A model generated the notes under the pieces. That model saw only the letters and a list, made by a program, of their open reading frames with translations, ran no database searches and had not been told where the DNA came from. The position numbers and the translations under genes were made by a program. A stretch of 64,000 bases of DNA from Mangifera indica (taxonomy: Eukaryota > Streptophyta > Magnoliopsida > Sapindales > Anacardiaceae), in the NCBI RefSeq assembly GCF_011075055.1, contig NC_058137.1, forward strand, positions 6,867,463-6,931,462. Reading direction: 5' to 3'. Below, one piece after another: positions 12,601 to 23,599 of the stretch. The first letter of the stretch is position 1, and the number at the start of each line of letters is the position of its first letter.

Positions 12601-15600
12601 TTGATTTTCTAACCTACCAAGTCTTTAGCATTCCTCCTCTTCCCCATTTGGACACAGCAGCAAGGCTTCATGCAACAGATTTGGAAATCGGAGTCTTACA
12701 CTTCAGTCGCCCAGCAACCGTCTCGAATTTACTAGATAGATTTACATTGGCTGAGTGGCACACAATATCATATTTATCCTCCGGGCTTTGGGATATTATC
12801 TGTTATAAGTGCAATATATTTGCATTCGTGGGCTTCCTGTAGTTTGCAAGATATCTCTAGAAGTTGTGAATTCATAATAATTGTTTATCCAACCAACATG
12901 ATAATCCTTATTGATTTAGCATATTTATTGTACAAAATATCAATTTATGATGTGTAATCTTTTGTTGTATAATCTTTTTTTCCAACTTCTTGGGATTATT
13001 TCCTTGTCTTCTAGTTGCTTATTTTCTTTGTTTTTTTGTTTATATGCATTTGCCAGGTCGTTAGACTTTACAAGGATAAAGAGCATGCTGAAGTTGAATA
13101 CACTGTGAGTCAAATTATCTAGCTTTTCTAATGCCTGGAGCAAAACAAAATCTCTATGTACTCAAATGTATTAGTTCTGATGATATTTTACTTTAAAGGT
13201 CGGACCAATTCCAACAGACGATGGTGTTGGAAAAGAGGTGATATCACAAATTACAGCAAATATGGTTACAGATAAAAGTTATTATACTGACTCCAATGGA
13301 AGAGACTTTCTAAAGCGGGTAACTGTCTCCTAACCTTCAACCTATAGCTCATACTATATCACTTTTAACTCATAATTTTCTTTCTTTTTTATTTAAGAAA
13401 TATATTAATGTTATTGAGTTCTAGCAAACTTATGCTTAACAAAGTAGTTGCTAATTTTGAGCTTTTTCTTGTAAATGGTCTAGTTGATTTAAAAAGATTG
13501 CGTATTCTGGTCTCTTATTTCAGTCTTAAGAGCAGCTTAGAACCTTACAAATTTCAATCAGTGTTTTCCATTGAAGCCTCAGATTTTGGGAAATGGCTTT
13601 ATCTGTTGCACATTGCCACTCAAATTTGTATATGAAAACATAAATTGTTAAGAATATGTTCATCACCTACTCATGGTTCGTTGTCATTCAGTTAAGCTGT
13701 TTATTTCTTTTTCTTAACTTTCTATGTTCAGTTTTTATAGTTCTATAAATTTCCTTTGTCATACAAAATCAAATTCGCCCCTATGATTTGTTATTGTTGA
13801 AACCTAACTCTTTTCAGGTTCGAGACTACAGAGCTGATTGGAATCTTTCAGTTAATCAACCTGTAGCCGGAAATTACTATCCTGTAATTTTCTTAACTTT
13901 TTATTCTTCGGTAAAACTCATCATACTATTAATTTTGTCTAAAATATTACAACAGTTTAATTTAGTTGCATCTAAAACTCTTATGTTTAAATGATTAGGA
14001 AGACTTCTTAAGGTCCTTATGGGTTGGAACAGCCTTTTAACATTGGGCTCTTATTGGAAAATATAATTTTAATAATGCCATGCATATTTTGAACGATAAT
14101 GTTCTTTCATTTATCTTTTCCAGCTTAACCTTGGAATTTACATTGAGGATAAGAAATCTGAACTCTCAGTCTTAGTTGATCGTGCTACTGGAGGAGCCAG
14201 CATTAAGGATGGACAAGTAGAGCTAATGCTTCATAGGTGTAGTTTCACATTAACCCATATTTCGATATCCAAAATTTTTTATACATATATAAGCACGCTG
14301 ATCAACTAACTTTTCTCTGATTATGCATGCAAGGCGCATACTTGATGATGATGGTAGGGGAGTTGGAGAAGCCCTTGATGAAACTGTTTGTGTTAAAGAC
14401 AATTGCGAAGGACTGACGGTATGAATTAATTTTTATTAATCTTAAGGAAAAATTCGCAAAATACTTAGATTCTTGGTGTTATATGATTCGATAAAACTAT
14501 ATGTATATAATTTTGAGTATATGATTAAGTGTATAGATGATTTTAAATAGAGTATACAATTGGATACCGTTTTCTTTAGGTTAGAGGAAACTACTACTTG
14601 AGTATCAATGAAATAGGGGCTGGAGCAAGTTGGCGTAGGACAACTGGTCAAGAGATTTATTCACCAATTCTTTTAGCTTTCACACATGAGGTATGGCTTG
14701 ATTCTATCCTCTGAGTATCAACTATTATAGACATCAATCTGATGCAACAATTTTTAATTCAGAAACTGGAGACTTGGAAAGCATCACATGTGACAAAAGC
14801 AACTACCATGGATTCAGACTACAGCTTGCCCCTCAATGTTGCTTTAATTACTCTTCAGGTGAGAGTAAAAACTTGGTGTAGAATGAATTGATGAAATTTT
14901 CTCTCTATCTAACCTTCTTTTCTGTAGGAGTTGGAGGATGGAAGTGTTCTTCTCCGTTTGGCACATCTATATGAGGTAAAGATACGGTCTTTGATGCTCA
15001 TTATCTTCAAATTTCTCTTGAAATTCTCTTGCATCCGAAATTAAAGGAGGCAGTTTCTTCTTCATCTAGTTAGAATTTCATAAGGAAACAACTTATCTAG
15101 TTTTATCTACAAAGTATAAGCTGCTGAAACTTAGAAACTAAGCAGCCAATAAATTATGAATGTGCTCAGGAGGGTGAAGATGCTGAGTATTCCACACTGG
15201 CCAAAGTTGAACTAAAGAAGATGTTTAATGGAAAATCGGTATGTATATTGCTTCTTGCTTGTTACATCTTCAGAAAATCTCCATCAACTTTTCTCAAACA
15301 TTACTTCAAGTCCAACCCATATAAAATTTTGCTGTTTATAATATACATTTCTATGTAAATTTAATGTTAACTCTAAACTGTTTTCTGGATCAATTGGTGT
15401 TTCATATTTTAGATAAAAGAGCTAAAGGAAATGAGCTTATCAACAAACCAAGAAAAATCAAAGATGAAGAAGATGAAATGGAAAATTGAAGGTGACAATG
15501 GACAAACACACTCCCCAGTTAAAGGTGGCCCTGTTGATAGTTCAACTCTTGTTGTTGAGCTCGGTCCTATGGAAATTCGCACTTTCTTGTTAAAATTTTT

Positions 15601-15604
15601 ATAA
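6663..15604 (+). CDS. Alpha-mannosidase, GH38 family, secretory/vacuolar type
   Basis: Twenty-nine exons join into 1004 residues: 6663-6866, 6938-7021, 7198-7286, 7363-7537, 7683-7802, 7889-7972, 8065-8136, 8300-8413, 8955-9055, 9161-9254, 9625-9792, 9891-9980, 10166-10231, 10321-10377, 10543-10762, 10856-10992, 11199-11255, 11345-11407, 11611-11682, 13057-13104, 13199-13318, 13818-13883, 14124-14236, 14334-14418, 14580-14690, 14763-14858, 14928-14975, 15170-15238, 15413-15604. All introns are GT..AG and phases agree. The product should hydrolyse alpha-mannosyl residues of N-glycans in the vacuole or apoplast. A hydrophobic signal peptide covers about residues 1-22. Zinc-site motifs of the family are present: AHSHDDVGW (44-52), QIDPFGHS with predicted nucleophile Asp169, and QHHDAV (His409/His410). 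Length is close to the roughly 1020-residue plant homologues, with no breaks. Intron 19 (11683-13056) is much longer than the others. The function is inferred from the family. Confidence 0.95.
11683..13056 (+). other. Enlarged intron 19 of the alpha-mannosidase gene
   Basis: This 1374-base intron separates coding blocks ending SSWIHQ and beginning VVRLYKD. It contains a (TA)n tract running into (GA)n at about 12466-12497 and an open frame at 12576-12842 that matches nothing I recognise. Most other introns of the gene are roughly 70-600 bases, so an old insertion is likely, although no terminal repeats were found. Confidence 0.5.
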
Positions 15605-16000
15605 TAAGTTATGTATTACATATCATCTTCTTCTACTTCTTAACAATAAATGACAATCAATAATAATAAGCATTTATATAAGGTTATGAGGTTTCCAATT
15701 TTAAACTTTGTATCTCAATATGTCTGCCAGTTAATTTAGCGAGGTCCCCTTAATTATAGAATGTTAGTGAATTAACTTACCAAATCAACTATCAAATAAA
15801 TTAATATATAAATTTTGGGTTTTAACCTTAACCATTCATAATCTTTAGAGGGTTAGTATGTTGTAGGCATACATGTAAATATGTAGCTATAGAATTTAGA
15901 CTTAGCAAACAGCCAGATTGGGAGGATACGGGCTGAGTTGAAATTGGTATGGGTCTAAAGTAAATCATTCTAAATATATAATGAAATTACAAACGTGTAT
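15605..16000. other. 3' flank of the alpha-mannosidase gene
   Basis: AATAATAAG-type AT-rich text after the stop codon could serve for 3' end formation. Nothing else is seen before the spacer repeat begins. Confidence 0.4.
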
Positions 16001-17054
16001 CTGATCCATGTAAATACACCTTAGGATACTTACAATCTTTTTCTAAACCATACCCATGATGATTGTTTTAATGGTCAGCCATAAAATATTAAAGTTTGAG
16101 ATTTAAGAGCTCTTCATGTTGAATCTATTAAATAGTTTTAGTTTAATCAAAACTAGGTATTGACACAACGATAGGGCAAGTTAAATCATGTTTAATTTGG
16201 CATGGTCTGTCGTGCCAAGGCTTGTCAAAAGATGGGTTTGCCTCAATAGTAAGGCCTAAGACATAACCCATAACCCCCTAGACCATGCTTTCCTGGGCTT
16301 TTTGGCTCGTCAAAAAATCAATTTTCTATATTTTTTAATTTCTTATAATATTTTTATATCTATACACTATGTCAACCAAATCCACGGGCCTTCCTTGCGG
16401 ACCTTGTGCAGCCCACCTTAAAAATGGGTCTTAACATGACCCACAATTTTGCAAGTTAGCCCTCCAAGCAGCATTTTTTAAGCTTGGGGTAGAACAACCC
16501 ATTGCCAAGTCTAACCAAGTATAAGATGACTTAGACAATAAACTTCAACATAACTAGAACAACATGACAATTGATGAAAAAATTCATTATCCAACTCTTT
16601 ACAAACTTTAACTTCTTCACTTTAAACATTAAGAAGTGATTAAATTTCGTACCTAAATCTCTCTCCTTATCTTCAAAAAATCATAAAATCTCTTCCCAAA
16701 CAACTATAAAAGCTCATCTATGTGTTTGTATTTTTTTCTTTGTTATACTTAGTTTTCCTTTTCTCTTGGTTGGCATACTTATCTCACATAACTCTTGTCA
16801 TCTAGGATAATCACTAATTTCTTTAACTATAATGACATTATATGCTAAAAATCATCTTAAAACATGTGAAAGTACTTATAAAACATTTTTCTTAAAATTT
16901 TTCCTTACCTACTATGTTAATCAAAATAGGCCAGGACATGGATTTGGCACACATTCCATGTGAGTAGAATAAGCTCTCATAATTTTCTTTTCAATGTACA
17001 CAAAATAAGAGTGAACAAACATAACACTTTACTTCTACAATTGTGGGCATGTAC
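16001..17054. repeat. Right copy of the spacer repeat (direct repeat of 1-862)
   Basis: It starts CTGATCCATG, aligned with CTGACCCATG at position 1, and stays collinear to GTGGGCATGTAC at 17043-17054, which pairs with GTGGGCGTATAC at about 850-861. It begins about 400 bases after the mannosidase stop codon. That implies that the sequence just left of the window may be the 3' flank of another mannosidase copy. Confidence 0.75.
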
Positions 17055-18659
17055 ATGAAGAATTTCACAAGTGTGCCCTCCCAACAACTTTCATTAAAAA
17101 ACATATAATATACTTATGAGAAAAATATTTTTTTATGGGTGATTCATGAATGTCTTTGGCATAATGTCATATAATAATCCATGTAGTTGATGGAGCATTC
17201 ATCTACAAACTTGTATAACTATAATAGTCAGAATCTTAATATACTCGTCATGATTTTTACTATTTTAAAAAAAAAAAGATTTTAGTGTTTATATTGTAAG
17301 ATTAGAGATGAAAAAAAATATTGTATTTGATTTAATTTTCTTGGTCTTAAAATGTTTAGTAATTAAAGAGTTGATAATTTTATGACAATCCCTCAAAATA
17401 TGGTCAATTCATTAATAACCCCAAAAAAAGTTAATCAACAAAAAGTAAAGCAAATTTAGCAAACTTCTGGGCTTGCTTCATGTGGGCTGGGTTGCTCGGG
17501 TAATTGGAAATACCCATCACAAATTTATAATAAATACGTGAAATTTCTTTCTGGGCAGCTTCAGCTAGTCATGGACTTTGTTGATATCCAAGTCATGTAA
17601 ATAAATATATACTTATTTGTGTTGTTATATGATTAGATGATTTTAAATTAAAAATAAAGTAATACCCAATCATCTGATGATACACATAAATATATACTTA
17701 TTTGTGTATTTAAAATAGATATATATAACATTACTCAGTTTATAAACTGTAGTAAAAATTGCTGATTGAATTTAATATTTTTATTATTGGGTTAGATTTA
17801 TGTTTCATTTTTTACTTTTGCCACATTTTGGAAATTTGCTCTGTAACTTTGTTTCTTTTTCTTTTTTTTTTCACTTAGGTCTCAAAATACTCTGACTTTG
17901 GGAATTCTTTTTCTTAGTTAGCATAGCCATGTAGGTTATAGACATTGAGATATGGACTAGAATTTTTTGTTAGCATTTTCTTAAGTTTGGATCTATTCTT
18001 CTTTACGGGGAAGATGATTTTTTAATACAATGTCTTCTGGATTCTTATAGCTATTAAATGGTATTGCTGCCCATTGTTAGTCCTTGCTTACGGGGCTTTG
18101 ATGTCTCAGTGCTTTAAGATTAAATTCAGTCTGAATAACCATTGCATCAAATAACCTTTAAGGATAGCTTGACAAAAAAATGTTCTTTCAAATATCCTTT
18201 TGCAACAAATCAAGCTCAAATAAAAAAATACTTGTAACTTAGATAAATCAAGAATTTAACCCTAAAATTTCAATGAATAGGTTAACAAAGTGTTTTTGAA
18301 ACATAATTGTCATTTAGTTTTAGTTGTATTTTACCTTACAAGAACAATAATTTTGTTGAATACAATATTATTTGGGAACTTATCAACTATTAAATGATAT
18401 AGTTGTCCGTTGTTAATCCTTTCATCTGGGTCTGTCATGTTTTAGTATTTCAACCATCCCCATTTTTTCTTTTTACCATAAAAATAATACTGGGTAACCT
18501 TGTTGATCTGCCCAACAACTGTTCCACCAGTAAAATTTTGAAGACTTAATACCCATTGGTTTCTTCTTAACTTCCCGGTGATTTCCATATCTTTGTGCAG
18601 CTTTACTATCTTCATCTTACATTCAATTTTGATTTTTTTTTTTTTTTGTTTCCAATGAG
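17055..18659. other. Spacer with one short palindromic MITE-like repeat
   Basis: No gene is seen. About 17590-17720 carries a copy of a short AT-rich inverted-repeat family recognisable by GATTTTAAATTAAAAATAAA flanked by inverted TATATGATTAGATGA-type arms. Further copies occur elsewhere in the window. Confidence 0.45.
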
Positions 18660-19087
18660 GTATGCCATGCAGCTGAAGTAGCTACAAAGAATGTTACGTC
18701 AACATCTTCATCTTCACTTGTGACCACAAAGGTCGTTTCCCACAGGTGGAAAAAAAAATTCTACATTGACTTTGTACTGTCTCTTTATTTATGAGCATTA
18801 TTGTGTGAAGAAGCTATATGCATGCACCAGTTTGCAGTCCTCCCTCCCTCTGTCAACAACTTGGAATCTCCTTCTCTATTGTCTGCATAGTACTTTTAAG
18901 TAATAGTACTGCTGCAGTGTGCAGGTATAGGGGTAAGTCAGCTGAAGCCACCAATGAGGGGCTTATTGTCACAGATCGTGCATTAAGCTCTGCATGGACT
19001 GCATTTAAGATTCGCAAGAGCCTTAACCCTAAAAGCCTTTTGGAACCTTCAACCCTAGCCAAGTCTGTTGCTTACATCAAAAGCTAA
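18660..19087 (+). pseudogene. 3'-terminal fragment of an ERD7-like senescence/dehydration-associated gene
   Basis: Two exons splice in frame: 18660-18745 and 18925-19087. The acceptor before the first follows a long T tract (..CAATGAG), and the intron 18746-18924 is GT..AG with the Arg codon split AG|G. The translation reads VCHAAEVATKNVTSTSSSSL, then VSHRYRGKSAEATNEG, then ALSSAWTAFKIRKSLNPKS, and ends at TAA. As I recall them, these blocks match the C-terminal end of plant ERD7/senescence-domain proteins, which act in stress responses and bind lipids. No upstream exons encoding the rest of the senescence domain were found back to 17.1 kb, so this is most likely a truncated remnant. It could still be the 3' end of a gene with distant exons. 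It lies 6.4 kb upstream of the AHK1-type gene, and ERD7 neighbours AHK1 in Arabidopsis. Confidence 0.7.
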
Positions 19088-20012
19088 GAAGCAGACTACT
19101 TCGCCCAAATCATCAAAATCAAGACTCAACTACTAGCTCTAGAACTAGAATGGTTGATACTATTTGGCTTTGGTGGCATAAAATTAAACTCCCATCTCAT
19201 TTGTTAGACTTGGTGTTTTGGATTAACATGGACTGAGTCAGACTTATTTCAAAATCTTCATTTTGTCCTTGTTTTCAGATAAATGTCATAAAACTTGGTG
19301 GGCTTTTTGTTTACATTTGAGGTTGTGTTAACCTAGGAGGTTGGCTCCTAGGCTAAATCCATATAAGACTCATTTAGATATCAATTTGAATTTAAAATAG
19401 TAAGTTCAAACTTGATTTGAGATCAATAAGTTGAGATTTATATTCTGTTTGGAAACATATTAATTTTGAATTCAAACTAAACCATTTCAAACTCGAATAT
19501 TCAAACTAGTTCGAATTTAACTCATTTGATCCAAATTCAAATTTGACCTTGAACTAGTGATGGATTCAAGCCACTCAAGTTTAGCTCAGCTCAAAGGAAC
19601 TAAGCTTGAATTTGTTTGAGTTCAATCCAACTTAAAGAAGTCCAACTTGAGCTTAATAAGTTTTCATAGGGTCAAGTTTGAGTTCGATATGAAGAGTTAA
19701 ACTCGGCTTGAATTTGTTTGTTATTATAAATAAATTTATTTATGTTTTCTAATAAAAGAAAACATAAAAATGAGCTAAAATTTGATGAGAAATAAAATTA
19801 TAAAAGCTATTCTTAATGGGTGGTTGAATATGTACTTATAGTGCAATATAATAGTCTCACATTAGAAAAATACATATTCAACTACTCTCCCTACTTAGAT
19901 ATACACATTCAATCTAATTTAATTGTTTCTCTCACTTGACCATTATAAATTATTTTTCTTATTTTATTTCTTTTATTTATAAATTTTTTAAAAACATCAA
20001 TTTTAAACTACT

Positions 20013-20048
<36 letters not shown>

Positions 20049-20330
20049 GCTTGAATTTGGTTCCTATTATTCAAGTTTAAGTTAAAAATTTTTTAAATGT
20101 ATAACTCGAATTCAGATTTGAACTTATCTAAAATAACTCATTTCAAACTCCATGAAATTGAATTGACAATTAAACACGAGTCAACTGCTCCCATCTTTAC
20201 TTTAGATAGTCCAAACTAACTCATTACATCAATATTAACCAAAGGAAGAAATTTCAATAAGAAAAAAATACTAAAAGACTAAATCTTGAAGCCTGCGCTG
20301 ATCTAATCCTCTAACTTTGTACAATAATAT
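19088..20330. other. Spacer rich in TTCAAACTCG-type repeats
   Basis: Between about 19370 and 20200 the words TTCGAATTT, AACTCG, GAGTTTGAG and CTTGAATTTG recur on both strands. That composition is typical of decayed hAT-like or other non-autonomous plant elements. A (TA)n tract lies at about 20016-20044. No gene is seen. Confidence 0.45.
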
Positions 20331-21170
20331 TTAAATTAAGGCCAAAAGACCTATTCCCACCCAAAGTATAGTGAATTACAAACTTCTATCTACTAACTTT
20401 TAAAAACTCAAACATCCACCCACAATCAATTTTCTATTAAAAATTTCAATTAACATTAGGGGTAAAATCATTATTTAACAAAAAATTAAAGTTTCATTAT
20501 AATTTTCTCCCCTATATTTAAAAACTTATATTTTACCCCTAACCTAAGGTTTGAAAAGTGACAAAAACCCCCTAGGGTTTGTTCCTTTTCTTCCAACGTC
20601 AATTTCTCCTTCCTCGGTCATCGGTCGTCCTCTTTTTCCCCTTATCTCTCCTCCGGTCTCTCTCCCTAACCTCTCTGACCGTCTTTGACCAGAGACGAAG
20701 ATGATCGATCTTCGTCTGAAATGAAGACACATCGTCTTCGTCTCTCAGACAAAAACAATAACGTCTTCGTCTCAAACGAAGACCGCTCGTCTTCGTTTGA
20801 GTCATCTCCAATTGAAGACGGTCGGAGAGGCTAGGGAGAGAGATCGAAGGAGAGATAAGGGGAGAAGGGAGGATGACCAATGGTCGAGGAAGGAGAAATT
20901 GGCATCGGAGGAAAAGGAACAAACCTTAAGGAAGTTTTGTCACTTTTCAAACCTTGGGTTGGGATAAAATATAAGTTTTTAAATATAAGGGAGAAAATTA
21001 TGATAAAACTTTAATTTTTTATTAAATGATGATTTTATCTCTAACGTTAATTAAAATTTTTAATAAAAAATAAATTGTGAATAAGTGTTTAAATTTTTAA
21101 AAATTAATAAGTAAAAGTTCAAAATTTTACTGTACCTTTGGTGGAACTAAGTCTTTTGGCCTTAAATTAA
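20331..21170. mobile_element. Mutator-like foldback MITE, copy C, with 9-bp target duplication
   Basis: The element proper is 20340-21161 (822 bp). It begins GGCCAAAAGACCTATTCCCA and ends GGAACTAAGTCTTTTGGCC, the inverse. It is flanked by identical 9-bp repeats TTAAATTAA at 20331-20339 and 21162-21170. The uninterrupted target, with matching sequence on both sides, survives at 3480-3488. The two halves are inverted copies, with arms rich in GTCTTCGTC and GACGAAGA words meeting near 20770. Open frames on the minus strand inside it (20544-20922) are products of the palindrome, not genes. Confidence 0.88.
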
Positions 21171-23556
21171 TGCTTGTCATTCTCTTCCTTCTATGCCCAT
21201 TGTGCTAAAACTGGCCAATCATATTTTTCATCTCAAATCTTCAAAGGACTTTAAAGGATTCCCTTGAATCTTTGTGATTGGACAATTTAATGATATAATA
21301 ATTTGTTTACTAAAGTATTACTTATTTTGCGTGAATAAAAAATTCCCAAGTAGTTTGTCATGGTACATTGGTTAGCCATCAAACATCTCCTTGGATTTGT
21401 CAAGATTTGTTAGTTAAGTGATAGGTTATTCCATTCACTGATTGAATGATCTTTCACCATCCAAACTCATTTTGTCTTGTCCGTATGTATGGCATCATGA
21501 GTAATAAGAACTAAGGTTAAAGTTCCATTATCAAAAATTTCAATGGCTGGAGGTTTTTTTATCTTTTTTGTATGAAAAACTCTATTCAAACTAGATTATT
21601 TATCTAAAAAAGAATCAATTTGAACCAATCAATCTGAGCAAAAAAAATCTTAAGTTTAATAGTTGGTTTAAAACTTTGATTTTGATATAGTGTTATTGAA
21701 TTTCGATTTCAAACCCCTTTCACTCGAAGATTTTAAGTGTTTTAACACTCAAACTAACCCTTAAGAGCGAGTTTTGTTTTTGTTGGAACCCCTGCATATT
21801 GTTAACTTTACTTTGCATAGAGATTCTACAATAATGGAGAGATGTGAAGACACAGAGTGAAAATGAAACAGCATGTGCACAGAACATTGTCCTTGAAGAT
21901 ACTTCCTCCTCCGACGATTGCTTTGCTCATTAGTTCAATAAATTACAACACCAATCTGAGCCATTTCCTAAGCTTTTGGCTAACAATGTGTCCTTCAATG
22001 AATGAGAACCCATCTCTGTTATTGAATAACTCTAAAGAAATAATCATTATCTTCTTTGTACCCCATTGAAAAATTCAACTTTGCTTGCATTATTGTTTTG
22101 TTTCTGAATGAATATGTCGTTATATCACCATCAATTGGCTATCTTCTTTTGGTTAGCCAACTCATATTGAATGAGCTTTTAACCTTAAATTTACCAAACA
22201 TCTTTGCTTTTGGCAGTTCCCTTATTAGTGTTTAAATCACTCACTAATAAAATTTCTAGGCCCCAATAATTTCAACAGTAAGCCCATTTGCCAAGTGAAA
22301 ATGGTTTCCCTTCACCAATAATTACACTTTTTTCCTATAAGTTACATTGTTCATGAATCATGCCCATGCCCATCTTCATCTAGATGCCATGTCAACTTAC
22401 ACTCTTTAAGCACATGAAATTTCTCTATACAATGATGAAGACAACAAACAATTTAGGAAATTGGATGCGTTATGCTTCTAAAATGGTTTACTTTAATTTT
22501 CCACCATAAATTAACACTCTTTTCAAGCACCCCTCTCAAGAATCAATTCATTTTTCCAATTACATGAGCACTTTCATCCTTCTTTAATTTATGGATGAGT
22601 CATGTTAATTAACAACTTAAAAATCAAGATAGCCCTCATCAACAATCCTTCTTTTGATATTGTCCCCTTGTATTTGTTGACTGAGTTGTGAAAAGAAATA
22701 TAACAAATCTTCCAACTATCAAATGATTTATTTATTAAAGAATATCTAGTGAGTGTTTTTCTAAAGCACTTTTGGTTGAAATGAAAAGCATTTTTAACTC
22801 TAATTAATAAGATAATCAATCCATCTTCATCTATTGTCGTGCATGAAAGCAGCTAGATACCAAAATCCTCAAAAGCCAGAAGGGTGTCCATTGTCTCATC
22901 TTCAACTAGTTTTTTGAATTGTGAAAAGCAAGAGATAAAATAAATTCAAAGTTCAAAGTAAATCCAAAGTATAAAGTGGTGGCATCCTAAAGGTGAAAGA
23001 ATTGAATCATTCTATGAGTTACCCTCTCAAAATTCTAAATGCAAAGAAGGAAAACGAAAGTCGCAATTGTCCACTACCAAATGAAATCAATCTAAATAAT
23101 AAATAATGCATGATGATTCATTATTATGAGTGTCATCCTTTCATGGGCTTGGTGGATGAGAAAATTTATAAGAGCACTAAGAGTAAGTGACATGATCTTG
23201 TTGCTTTAAAGATGAACCAAGACCTAACCAAGTGGCCTTAAATAACCCTTCAATATGCAATCTTAAGTTTTTTATGGATTAATGAGTTGGACTCACTAAA
23301 ACTCCATGCCAGAGGTTAAAGAAGCACGCACGCTCTCCCATTTACTATTATTTTGCTTGTGTTTTTCTTTCTTTGTAATAGTGCTTATCAAGAATTGACG
23401 ATTGTGGGTGTCATCTACCACCACTTTGCTCATCAAAATTATGTTCAGATTTTTGGATGCCCTTTTTCTTTCATCGGATCGGTTTGATTTAATTCTTTTA
23501 TTATTTTCGTTGGTTTATTAGATATTGTTTGAATAGGACGTTTGACACCAAACTTA

Positions 23557-23599
<43 letters not shown>

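Noticed and set aside
12576..12842. 88-codon frame inside mannosidase intron 19
   Set aside because: No recognised family, no splice connection to the flanking exons, and it sits in a probable insertion.
1..17054. The 1-862 and 16001-17054 direct repeats read as LTRs of one giant retrotransposon
   Set aside because: Between them lies an intact 29-exon cellular gene and no gag, protease, reverse transcriptase or integrase. The repeats lack TG..CA ends and primer-binding sites, and a second collinear match lies beyond the right copy.
20544..20922. Two overlapping minus-strand open frames of 62 and 107 codons
   Set aside because: They lie inside the foldback arms of Mutator-like copy C; the Arg/Ser-rich translations follow from the GACGAAGA palindrome, not from a gene.
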